From the NCBI GenBank assembly GCA_031288765.1, contig JAITQV010000269.1, forward strand, positions 1 through 7,074: a stretch of DNA of 7,074 nucleotides. Direction: 5' to 3'. Both the position numbers and the translations under genes were made by a program. The DNA is from Planctomycetaceae bacterium. GTDB lineage: Bacteria > Planctomycetota > Planctomycetia > Pirellulales > Thermoguttaceae. Under the pieces are notes generated by a model. The model was given only the letters and a program-made list of their open reading frames with translations, did no database searches and was not told the origin of the DNA. Of this stretch, positions 1-6,237 are shown one piece after another; positions within the stretch are counted from its first letter, which is position 1, and each line of letters starts with the position of its first letter.

Positions 1-340
1 AAACCGGCTTCAATAATTTATATTCACCGGCTTTATTGAGTTGTTTGACATAGACTTTTGCGGCGTTGAAAAGTACGCGGACAGTGAACGCATCCGTCCA
101 ATGCATCTGCATTTCAACAATAAAATTACGTCCCAGATTATCTCGGCAATTCACATCAACGTTGGAATTTTTCAAGATTGGTATATCCGGCAAAAGGTCA
201 ATCGGTTGATATTCTATGCTTACGATTTGTTGCGAAGGTCCCAACGGAAGCATACTATTGAGTAAACTACAACACAAATTTTCATGTTCGCCGAATATCC
301 GCTTGAATATCGGATCAATTTTAGGATCAAGATATTGCAT
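1..340 (-). CDS. Rpn-type PD-(D/E)XK nuclease / putative transposase, 5' part only
   Basis: The minus strand is open from an ATG at 338-340 to the left edge, giving 113 visible codons; the C-terminal part lies outside the window. The start MQYLDPKIDPIFKRIFGE, then NVDVNCRDNLGRNFIVEMQ, match the PDDEXK_2 / Rpn family (PD-(D/E)XK nuclease family transposase). Asp62 and the Glu76-x-Gln78 pair are the expected metal-binding and catalytic residues, and the following helix (FTVRVLFNAAKVYVKQL) is typical. Rpn proteins are DNA endonucleases reported to promote recombination, often in many copies per genome; most annotated members have no known host role. The start is supported by AAGGAG seven bases upstream. 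It is the last gene in the leftward series, separated from the next one by a terminator. Family assignment is confident; biological role is not known. Confidence 0.85.
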   Translation of the reverse strand, partial: MQYLDPKIDPIFKRIFGEHENLCCSLLNSMLPLGPSQQIVSIEYQPIDLLPDIPILKNSNVDVNCRDNLGRNFIVEMQMHWTDAFTVRVLFNAAKVYVKQLNKAGEYKLLKPV

Positions 341-347
341 AATCATT

Positions 348-353
348 CTCCTT
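348..353 (-). promoter_or_regulatory. Shine-Dalgarno site of the Rpn-type gene
   Basis: On the minus strand AAGGAG lies seven bases before the ATG at 338-340. It fixes the start of a gene whose stop is outside the window, and shows that this genome uses Shine-Dalgarno sites at least in part. Confidence 0.75.
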
Positions 354-490
354 GTTATTTTATTCTCTCCGATTTTTACGATAAAAATTCACCCAACCTG
401 CAACATCGGCTCGGCACAAACAACAATATAACACGGTATCACATTTTTATCTATACTCATTGCATTGGGAAATTCCGTTTTATGAGTAGA

Positions 491-527
491 AAACAAAAAG
501 ATAAGCGACCTTTCGGAGAAAGGTCGC
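491..527 (-). terminator. Intrinsic terminator after the exported-protein gene
   Basis: A 10-bp perfect stem (GCGACCTTTC paired with GAAAGGTCGC, 505-527) with a 3-base loop is followed on the minus strand by TTATCTTTTTGTTT. The T-rich side is only on the minus-strand exit, so it should end transcripts of the gene whose stop codon is at 639-641, about 110 bases upstream. There is no T tract in the plus direction. It also insulates the Rpn-type gene, which must then have its own promoter between 341 and 490; I saw no convincing -35/-10 pair there. Confidence 0.7.
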
Positions 528-604
528 ATCGACTTGCCGACAATGAATCTCAATGACTATTGTAACGTATTGAAATTCGTGTCCGAACGCCGGATATTTA
601 TTCA

Positions 605-616
605 CGTGAACGGTTA
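605..616. repeat. Left copy of a 12-base inverted repeat
   Basis: CGTGAACGGTTA here is the exact reverse complement of TAACCGTTCACG at 2516-2527. The two copies flank the exported-protein gene and its promoter. This copy overlaps a small imperfect hairpin at 609-625 (7 bp with one mismatch or wobble, 3-base loop). No target duplication is visible outside the copies. Confidence 0.5.
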
Positions 617-638
617 CAAACCATTGTTTTTGAGTGTA

Positions 639-2348
639 CTAAAATCCTTTGATTTTTGATCGGTCAAGGGTTCCGCTGTTTTCGGATGCCGCGAAGATTT
701 TAATAATGTTCGCTAAAACCGTAATCGCCTTGCCGGAAACACTGAGTTTTACTTGCGCTGTCGTGCCAATGACATTGCTTGAAGCAATGATTTTGGCATC
801 GGTTACTGCAGAAGCAAGCAATTCGATTGACTTGGTTACTGTATCAGGAAGGGTGTCATCGCTGTATTTTTTCAGAAGTTTCCCAAGCGGTTGCAGGGCA
901 ATAATCGCAGAAGGTTGTTTAAGCGGAACCGGTGTTTTGGTTTTCGTTAAGGCTTGTTGAAACAATTTTTCCGTCTTGTCAAAATCAAAACCCGCCGCAA
1001 CCGCAACTGCTTCATTGTCTTTGATTGCCCAGAAAAGTCCTACTGTTTCTTTTGCTAATTTTTCCGGGAGTTCATGCCCGCTTGCGGCTTCCTCCAATGG
1101 AATTTTCAAACTTGAAACGTTAAAACCTTCAACGGCAGTATAATCCTTTTTGAGATATTTTTTCAAAAATTCATTGACATCGTCTTCGTCATGTTCTTTT
1201 TTGATACGTTCAAAAATATTAGCACCAAGTTTTTCCAATTCCTCAGTGTCGCCAAGAGTAAGAGCCAGAAGAAGTGTTCCATCAGCATCCAACGAGGCAC
1301 CACCATCACTTTTCCCTGCTTGGATTGTTGCTCTAACAATCTTTTTCAGTGATTCTGCTAACAATTGGTTTGATTCGGCTTCTTCGTCGGTTTCCGACTG
1401 TTCTTCAATCTGCAAAAAAAGAGCCTCGAAAAATTGATCGATTGCCGTAAGAGCCGCATCAATATCCGATTGTGGTGATCCGGCATTATTCGCCGAATTT
1501 ATCGAAAAAATAACCTCGTCCGGATTGCCAAGAAATCCGCTGAATATCGTTTTGACATTTTTATAATCAGCAAGCAGTTTCTCTGTTTCGGAACCTTTTC
1601 TGGGAACAACAGCGGCAGTCAGGTTAAGATCGGCGGTTTTAGGATCAAAAGAAATTCCAAGTGTTTGCGAACTGATTGTCTCGTAAGCTTTCGCCAGAGC
1701 TTCATTAAATTGTTCAATTACTTGTGTTGCTTGGGGACCGGCTTGCATTGCCAGGAACATTTGCGGAAGTGCCAAAGCGGTTTCGATGGCATCAAGCGAG
1801 GTGTTCTCGAAATCTATTTTGAAACCCAAAGTTGTTTTTTCCAATTCGGCAAACAAGGTTTTGGGATCATCGGGAATCGCCAATTCCGACTCTTCCGACA
1901 CCACAACAACATAACCGTTTTTCTGATAAAACAGATAATTCCCCAAAGGACTGTTAATGAGGAATTTTTCATTGCTCAGTTTTTTCAAACCGGTTGTAAT
2001 CGTCTCAAAACCGGGAAGATTAACCGCTTTAAGGTCTGTGATTGGGAGGATGAAAAGGGGTTCTTTGAGCTCCTCACCGTCGCTGTGAAGCACAAAACCA
2101 AAAGGACCTTCAGGATTTAATCCCGGCAAATCCTTGAACGGAACAACCGCGTTGTCAAATTCCTTCGACGCACCAGCCAATTCCGCAATTTTTTCGGCAA
2201 TGTTCAATAATGTTTCAGGGGAAGCAATCTTGACCGTAAGAAACGATTTCAACTCTTCCGCACGAAGCGATGCCGAAAATAGTATCGACAACGCGATACA
2301 CAGGGTTGTTACAAATGTAAAACCGCGCAAGACAAAATTTTTTTTCAT
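639..2348 (-). CDS. Exported protein of unknown function, planctomycete-type
   Basis: A 569-residue protein starting MKKNFVLRGFTFVTTLCIAL. Residues 1-30 form a clear Sec signal peptide: basic start, hydrophobic core of about 18 residues, and a likely cut after SASLRA. No later membrane span is seen, so the mature protein should be periplasmic or secreted. It is rich in Glu, Lys and Ala, with alternating beta-like stretches (FLTVKIAS, YVVVVSEESEL, NLTAAVV) and helical segments. It resembles large hypothetical exported proteins common in Planctomycetota that begin with a similar 'F-x-V-K-x-A-S' strand and a 'PGL...P-x-G-x-V' segment about 40 residues later; this is from memory. No catalytic motif is recognised and I give no function. 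Upstream of the ATG there is no good Shine-Dalgarno sequence, only an A-rich leader. A promoter at 2448-2475 and terminator at 491-527 suggest a single-gene transcript. Confidence 0.85.
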   Translation of the reverse strand: MKKNFVLRGFTFVTTLCIALSILFSASLRAEELKSFLTVKIASPETLLNIAEKIAELAGASKEFDNAVVPFKDLPGLNPEGPFGFVLHSDGEELKEPLFILPITDLKAVNLPGFETITTGLKKLSNEKFLINSPLGNYLFYQKNGYVVVVSEESELAIPDDPKTLFAELEKTTLGFKIDFENTSLDAIETALALPQMFLAMQAGPQATQVIEQFNEALAKAYETISSQTLGISFDPKTADLNLTAAVVPRKGSETEKLLADYKNVKTIFSGFLGNPDEVIFSINSANNAGSPQSDIDAALTAIDQFFEALFLQIEEQSETDEEAESNQLLAESLKKIVRATIQAGKSDGGASLDADGTLLLALTLGDTEELEKLGANIFERIKKEHDEDDVNEFLKKYLKKDYTAVEGFNVSSLKIPLEEAASGHELPEKLAKETVGLFWAIKDNEAVAVAAGFDFDKTEKLFQQALTKTKTPVPLKQPSAIIALQPLGKLLKKYSDDTLPDTVTKSIELLASAVTDAKIIASSNVIGTTAQVKLSVSGKAITVLANIIKIFAASENSGTLDRSKIKGF

Positions 2349-2422
2349 TTTTTTTCAGAGATTAAAGGATTTGAAAATGGGAAATCAAAAAACCAATGTA
2401 CACGGCTTAAACTTAAAAACGC

Positions 2423-2433
2423 GGTCATTGACC
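2423..2433. promoter_or_regulatory. Perfect palindrome in the leader of the exported-protein gene
   Basis: GGTCATTGACC is a perfect 5+1+5 palindrome. If the promoter at 2448-2475 is right, it lies about 8 to 18 bases downstream of the transcription start, where a bound repressor would block elongation. It is short and may be chance; no second copy was noticed in the window. Confidence 0.25.
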
Positions 2434-2447
2434 TTTTGAAAGACGAA

Positions 2448-2475
2448 AATATACCATGAGTGAGATTTTTTACAA
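2448..2475 (-). promoter_or_regulatory. Probable promoter of the exported-protein gene
   Basis: Read on the minus strand: TTGTAA (-35, 4 of 6 to consensus), a 16-base spacer, then TGG-TATATT, an extended -10 (TGn) with 5 of 6 to TATAAT. Transcription would begin near 2441, giving a leader of about 93 bases before the ATG at 2346-2348. This is consensus matching by eye. Confidence 0.45.
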
Positions 2476-2515
2476 GGGTAGTCAAATTTTATTCGGAGAA
2501 ACTTCTCAAAATTGA

Positions 2516-2527
2516 TAACCGTTCACG
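2516..2527. repeat. Right copy of a 12-base inverted repeat
   Basis: TAACCGTTCACG, the exact reverse complement of 605-616. It lies about 40 bases upstream of the -35 box of the exported-protein gene. It could be a shared protein-binding site or the trace of an interspersed repeat family. Confidence 0.5.
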
Positions 2528-2540
2528 GCAACAAACAAAA

Positions 2541-2662
2541 AATAGTCCGCAGATGACGCTGATTCTTTATTAGTACATTGATCTGTCTTGTTGTTTCGAG
2601 CTTTCAAAAAATAATCTGCAAAAATCTGCGTCTGTGAAAATCTGCGTAATCTGCGGATTATT
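2541..2662. repeat. Interspersed inverted repeat with AATCTGC motifs
   Basis: Arms at 2541-2564 and 2639-2662 are inverted copies matching at 21 of 24 positions (core TCCGCAGAT / ATCTGCGGA), separated by 74 bases. The right side carries AATCTGC four times (2613, 2623, 2639 and 2648). I recall similar 'AATCTGCGTAATCTGCGG' sequences scattered between genes in many environmental bacterial genomes, so this is probably a dispersed non-coding repeat rather than part of a gene. No transposase is present here. Confidence 0.6.
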
Positions 2663-2798
2663 CTGTGCTTAATAAAAATAGACAGTTACTTCGGAAATTG
2701 GTTGCTTGCCTGTGTTGAGAAATCCCAAAACCGCAGAAAATTGACCATAAACCCGCCGATCACGCCCAATTTGAAGAAAATTACCGCTTTTTGGTGTG

Positions 2799-3072
2799 TA
2801 CCAACGGCTTTTCGGTACCTACCAATGACTTTTCGGTAGGTACCAATCGCCTTTTGGTATCTACCAATTCTCTTTTGGTACCTACCAATTGCCTTTTGGT
2901 ATCTACCAATTCTCTTTTGGTATCTACCAATTGCCTTTTGGTATCTACCAATTCTCTTTTGGTACGTACCAATTTGCTTTTTGGTATGTACCAATTCCCT
3001 TTTGGTACCTACCAATTGCTTTTGGGTAGGTACCAATTGCCTTTCGGTAGATACCAATTACCTTTTGGTAGG
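2799..3072. repeat. Tandem array 1: thirteen 21/22-base units, each a potential hairpin
   Basis: Thirteen consecutive units start with TACC at 2799, 2820, 2841, 2862, 2883, 2904, 2925, 2946, 2967, 2989, 3010, 3031 and 3052. The plan is TACCAA, a 7-base loop, TTGGTA, then two variable bases. Each unit can form a 6-bp stem, and each junction forms a second palindrome, GGTA-NN-TACC. Degenerate units flank it (2782-2798 and from 3073). All units are 21 bases except the one at 2967, which has 22, with the extra base in the loop. Two minus-strand frames are partly open (LVDTKRQ or IGRYQKA heptads), but the 22-base unit shifts the frame, the unit at 3052 puts a TAA in the LVDTKRQ frame, and the longest such ORF (2686-3057) begins only with TTG. 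I therefore read it as non-coding. There are no spacers, so it is not CRISPR. Confidence 0.9.
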
Positions 3073-3157
3073 TACCGATTTTCCCTCTTTGGGCGTTGGC
3101 AACCGCTTTTTTGTCAATGAATACAACAAACCAAAACGCTAACAGAGCATTATCATT

Positions 3158-3197
3158 TAAAATAGCAACTAAAATAGCAACCTGTTAAAATAGAAAT
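3158..3197. repeat. Short A-rich direct repeat
   Basis: TAAAATAGCAAC occurs twice back to back (3158-3169, 3170-3181), followed after four bases by the related TTAAAATAGAAAT (3185-3197). It lies just downstream of the ATPase-nuclease gene on the minus strand. No function is apparent; the rest of 3073-3257 shows only the degenerate end of array 1 and no gene. Confidence 0.5.
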
Positions 3198-3257
3198 TGT
3201 CCAAGAAAACCGGTTCGCATTACAGAGAGTATCGCCGGCAATACACACAATTAAGAA

Positions 3258-4817
3258 TTAAACTCCAACTATTGTAATTGTTTTTCCGTCCGATGATTCT
3301 TTTTTCGTATAGATTTTATCGTCCCAGTTTATATTTGTACGCCGGTCAAAAACAACAAGCCAGCCTTCCGTACAATTATGAATATCCATATAATGAGCTG
3401 TTTGTTTAAGACCTTCGTCAAGATATTTATCTCCGTAACGGATTTTCAATTCTATCGGATATTTTTTGTCTTCGTACAACAGGCAAAGATCAAGACGCCC
3501 CGTACCTGCCGCCATTTCACGGATAATTTGCCCGCCGCCGTTGATAACACGTTGCAAAAATGCCATCAACACAAGATGCGGCGCGGCTTCCTTATACTCG
3601 TAACGCTCGATCCATATCTCGCTGTTTTCCCGCCAAAATTGTTGAAAATCACGCAGCAAATAATCCATGTCTATACGTCCGTCCGTCAGATAACGCGGTA
3701 TCTGATAAGGATATTTCGGTTCTTGTAAAACATGTTGCGTGTTTGATGATAATTTACGAATAATAACTTCCGCATAAATCGGATTAGCAGGTTCGATCAA
3801 AGAATTGACTTCCCGAATAAGCCCTAAATCACGAGTGTACAAAAAATCGTCCGATTCCTTGTTAATAATACTATTACCCAAAATCATTGGTTCGATTACT
3901 CTACGTACACGATTTTCATTCAGCCGTTCAAGCAAACTGTCAATATGTGTAGGACGATTGATAATAATATTCTGAATCGCTTCATTGACCAATTCCGTTG
4001 TAACAGGTTTTGTATAATCCGACTGTAATATTTCAACGATTATTTCGTTGGCGATAGCATTAACAAGCCAAGGTTGTCCTTGCGTCTGTTCCCATACCAA
4101 TTCTGTTGCATTTTCTTCAAATATTTGTCCGGTTTCATCCGTATGTTGACGATAAAGTTGAGTAATCTCTTCTTGGGTAAAGTTCTTTAAAGTAAATGCT
4201 TTATTGACAATATTAAACGGGCTTGTGCTGCCGAGTGATTCGCTGTCGGGACGAATCCTTGCCTTGAAATCGCGAATATTACGCATACCGACAAGCACTA
4301 CCGAATGAACAAAAGGTGTAATACTGCGGTCATTGTAACCGTTTCGCAATTGACGTAAAAAAGAAATTAACGTGCCTTCACTTAGACAATCCGCTTCGTC
4401 GAACAAAATCACTAACGGTTTATCAAGACTTTTAACCAAATCCATTAGAAATAACGTCAAAAGCACTAAGGGTCTGTTCTGCTTATCATGTTCATAACGT
4501 TCATTATAGACAAAGGGTATTGATAATTTCTGCAAGGACAGAACAATGCAATCGAAAATTGCCGGTATTCCTTTTTCCGGTTCGACAACATTTTGTGCAC
4601 TTTCCAACGAACAATACAATACGTAATAGTTTCCTTCCGCATTAAGCCGTTTGGTCAGATCGTGCAAATAGGTTGTTTTTCCGCTTTGGCGTGCCGCGTG
4701 AATCACAAAGTATTGTTCTGTGTCTATCAATTGTTTTACGTCTTTCAAGCGGGTTGAAGCTTCTACCATGTAATGTTTTACCTTATTACAAGGTCCTGCA
4801 ATGTTAAAGTATCTCAT
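3258..4817 (-). CDS. AAA-type ATPase with C-terminal PD-(D/E)XK nuclease domain
   Basis: A 519-residue protein. The opening MRYFNIAGPCNKVKHYMVEA is characteristic of a family of 'AAA-like / ATP-binding proteins' widespread in Cyanobacteria, Planctomycetota and related groups. Walker A is ARQSGKTT (residues 42-49; the first glycine of the classic motif is absent, which I recall as usual in this family). Walker B is LVILFDEAD (135-143). VVLVGMRN (173-180) is a sensor-1-like strand, and GQPWLVNA (247-254) precedes the winged-helix-like region. The C-terminal part has a PD-(D/E)XK core: Asp443 (GRLDL), Glu456-Leu-Lys458 (IELK) and Gln472 (LKQTAHYM). Likely role: an ATP-dependent DNA-acting or accessory defence/mobile protein; the true substrate is unknown. 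No Shine-Dalgarno sequence is seen; an AT-rich TATATTAAT sits immediately before the ATG, which would make any leader very short. The gene is complete and undamaged. Confidence 0.88.
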   Translation of the reverse strand: MRYFNIAGPCNKVKHYMVEASTRLKDVKQLIDTEQYFVIHAARQSGKTTYLHDLTKRLNAEGNYYVLYCSLESAQNVVEPEKGIPAIFDCIVLSLQKLSIPFVYNERYEHDKQNRPLVLLTLFLMDLVKSLDKPLVILFDEADCLSEGTLISFLRQLRNGYNDRSITPFVHSVVLVGMRNIRDFKARIRPDSESLGSTSPFNIVNKAFTLKNFTQEEITQLYRQHTDETGQIFEENATELVWEQTQGQPWLVNAIANEIIVEILQSDYTKPVTTELVNEAIQNIIINRPTHIDSLLERLNENRVRRVIEPMILGNSIINKESDDFLYTRDLGLIREVNSLIEPANPIYAEVIIRKLSSNTQHVLQEPKYPYQIPRYLTDGRIDMDYLLRDFQQFWRENSEIWIERYEYKEAAPHLVLMAFLQRVINGGGQIIREMAAGTGRLDLCLLYEDKKYPIELKIRYGDKYLDEGLKQTAHYMDIHNCTEGWLVVFDRRTNINWDDKIYTKKESSDGKTITIVGV

Positions 4818-4872
4818 AATATTAATATAAAATTTTCTGATTGTTTCCAGTTTTGAGGGAAGTAATTTATAG

Positions 4873-5048
4873 GGAAAAAATTGGGAAACCGGTGATGCTT
4901 ATCATGGTGAAACTTGTTACAACGGCACGGCAACAAATTCATTATCAAAATTATACGATTTGTTTGCCTTTTTGGGAAGGGCGGAATTGCCCGATAACCC
5001 GCCGGATTATGTAACTGTTTCCGAAAGACAATTACATGATTCGGGTGT
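4873..5048 (+). pseudogene. Possible remnant of an unidentified plus-strand gene
   Basis: The only plus-strand stretch that reads like protein. From after a TAG at 4870-4872 the frame is open to a TGA at 5098-5100, with no ATG near its beginning. It contains NWETGDAYHGETCYNGTA, then LSKLYDLFAFLG and AELPDNPPDYVTVSERQL, with a believable mix of charged, aromatic and proline residues. After 5048 the frame overlaps the end of galU on the other strand and is probably only a shadow. It looks like an internal or C-terminal piece of a gene left between two intact minus-strand genes, without start or upstream part. I do not recognise the family. The minus strand is also open in one frame here, so composition is the only argument. 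Confidence 0.25.
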
Positions 5049-5927
5049 TTATTTTTGGTTCAAAAAGTTTTTCAGAGTATTGCCGCGTAGGGGATCGTGA
5101 AGAGCAAAATCGAGAAACGCTTTATAATACGACTCGAAACTTCCAATATCGTACCGGTATTCACCCGGCGGAAGCCGGACGCCTAATATTTTTTTACGAT
5201 CACGAATCATCAGACGGACAGCATCGGTTAGCTGAATACTGCCGTCGTTTCCCGGTTCGGTACGGCGAAGATAATCAAAAATGTCCGGCGTAAAAACATA
5301 TCGTGCCGCAACCGCTAAAGTGCTGGGAGTTTCGTCTGCTGTTGGTTTTTCCACGATATCGTCAAGTTCAAAAAAATCGCACGATGATTCTTTTGGTTTG
5401 GCGATACCGTAATGGACAACTTCTTGCTGCGGTACTTCGTCGAACGCAATCACGCCTTTAATTTCACTGCTATTGCGTTCAAAAAGATCGATCATTCGCC
5501 TGACGATGCCTGAAGAAGTGTAACGTCCGAGAATTGTGTCGCCCAGTGCAACAACAAAACGGTGTCCGTGAACAAAGGGTTCGGCGCAAAGTACCGCGTG
5601 TCCAAGTCCGCTTTGGTGGCGTTGCCGGGTGTAGAAATATTCTGCGTCTTCCCGTTCAAAAGCCAGTTCCGCTAATAAATCTTCTTTGCCGTTCAACCTG
5701 AGATGGCGGATTAGTTCATTATTAATATCAAAATGATCTTCGATGGCGGTTTTGCCGGGACCGGTAATGAAGAGGAAGCGGCTCAACCGGCATTGAATTA
5801 ATTCTTCGACAACATGTTGGACGACCGGTTTACCGCCGACCGGCAACATTTCTTTGGGTTGGCTTTTGGTCAGGGGCAGAAGTTCAGTCCCGCGACCGGC
5901 AACCGGAATAATCGCCAGATCAATCAT
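5049..5927 (-). CDS. galU: UTP--glucose-1-phosphate uridylyltransferase family (GalU-like)
   Basis: A 292-residue cytoplasmic nucleotidyltransferase, the usual GalU length. GalU makes UDP-glucose from UTP and glucose-1-phosphate for polysaccharide and cell-surface synthesis. Visible family motifs: the nucleotide loop VAGRGTELLP...KSQPKEMLPVGGKPVVQ (9-37), RQRHQSGLGHAV (101-112), VALGD with metal-binding Asp130, VEKP (192-195), TLAVAARYVFTPDIF (203-217), GSIQLTDA (229-236), and YDIGSFESYYKAFLDFAL (259-276) with the second metal Asp260. Oddity: the normally conserved Arg of the GxGTR motif is Glu15 (codon GAA), which could weaken UTP binding or change the donor. Start choice: AGGAG lies 11 bases before the ATG at 5925-5927, and the N-terminus MIDLAIIPVAG fits the family. 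A promoter is predicted at 6002-6030. Other nucleotidyltransferases (glucose-1-phosphate thymidylyl- or cytidylyltransferase) are less likely given the VEKP and QLTDA context. Confidence 0.88.
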   Translation of the reverse strand: MIDLAIIPVAGRGTELLPLTKSQPKEMLPVGGKPVVQHVVEELIQCRLSRFLFITGPGKTAIEDHFDINNELIRHLRLNGKEDLLAELAFEREDAEYFYTRQRHQSGLGHAVLCAEPFVHGHRFVVALGDTILGRYTSSGIVRRMIDLFERNSSEIKGVIAFDEVPQQEVVHYGIAKPKESSCDFFELDDIVEKPTADETPSTLAVAARYVFTPDIFDYLRRTEPGNDGSIQLTDAVRLMIRDRKKILGVRLPPGEYRYDIGSFESYYKAFLDFALHDPLRGNTLKNFLNQK

Positions 5928-5938
5928 TTTATTTCAAA

Positions 5939-5943
5939 CTCCT
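5939..5943 (-). promoter_or_regulatory. Shine-Dalgarno site of galU
   Basis: AGGAG on the minus strand, 11 bases before the ATG of galU. The spacing is a little long, but it is the only candidate and supports the chosen start. Confidence 0.55.
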
Positions 5944-6001
5944 ATCAAAACAAAACAGATTATTTCCAAAAAATTCAGTGGAATTTCCGTAAAGGACTAA
6001 T

Positions 6002-6030
6002 TTTATACATTGTTTAGGGTTGGAAATCAA
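6002..6030 (-). promoter_or_regulatory. Probable galU promoter
   Basis: On the minus strand TTGATT (-35, 4 of 6) and TATAAA (-10, 5 of 6) are separated by exactly 17 bases. The start would be near 5995, giving a leader of roughly 68 bases that contains the AGGAG site. It lies between array 2 and galU, so galU transcription need not pass through the array. Confidence 0.55.
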
Positions 6031-6083
6031 GGCAGGCGGCTTAGTGAATAGTGAATAGTTTCGCAAGTAATTGTCTGTTTATT

Positions 6084-6112
6084 AACCACTGAACACACGA
6101 AATACACGGAAT
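6084..6112. repeat. Interspersed repeat arm (CACTGAACACACGAAATACA type)
   Basis: The sequence around CCACTGAACACACGAAATAC resembles a dispersed intergenic repeat I recall from many environmental genomes. Its reverse complement is partly matched at 6306-6324 (TTTCCGCGTATTTCTGTGT), about 190 bases away, so the two may be the arms of one degenerate inverted element. Confidence 0.45.
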
Positions 6113-6237
6113 ATGTAATAATGTTTACGTATAACTTCAAGGTTAGTTTATTTATAGAAAATAGGACACAATACTTTGAACGGCATGAAGTTACCATTTA
6201 TTTTAATAGGGAGCTTCTAAAAACTATCCGTAACCCC

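Larger units (their letters stand above)
5928..6237. other. Gene-free leader region upstream of galU
   Basis: About 310 bases without a credible ORF. It holds the galU ribosome site and promoter, a short direct repeat (AGTGAAT twice, 6043-6056), and one arm of an interspersed repeat (6084-6112). Nothing else is recognised between 6113 and 6237. Confidence 0.6.

Noticed and set aside
41..556. Three short plus-strand ORFs at the left end
   Set aside because: They are antisense to the Rpn-type gene or cross the terminator, and show no protein-like motifs.
609..625. Plus-strand terminator hairpin followed by GTTTTTG
   Set aside because: The stem is short and imperfect, and no plus-strand gene ends here.
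649..2439. Plus-strand ORFs within the exported-protein gene
   Set aside because: They are shadows of the 569-residue minus-strand gene, which has a signal peptide and full-length coding character.
605..2527. Insertion sequence with 12-base terminal repeats
   Set aside because: The enclosed gene is not a transposase, no target duplication is seen, and 12 bases is short; kept only as a repeat observation.
2686..3057. Minus-strand 123-codon ORF over array 1 as a gene
   Set aside because: It begins only with TTG directly after an in-array TAA, changes heptad type because of the 22-base unit, and has no ribosome site. A second overlapping frame is equally open.
4974..5010. galU terminator around GGGC...GCCC
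   Set aside because: Only a 4-bp stem with a 6-base loop and no proper T tract on the minus strand.
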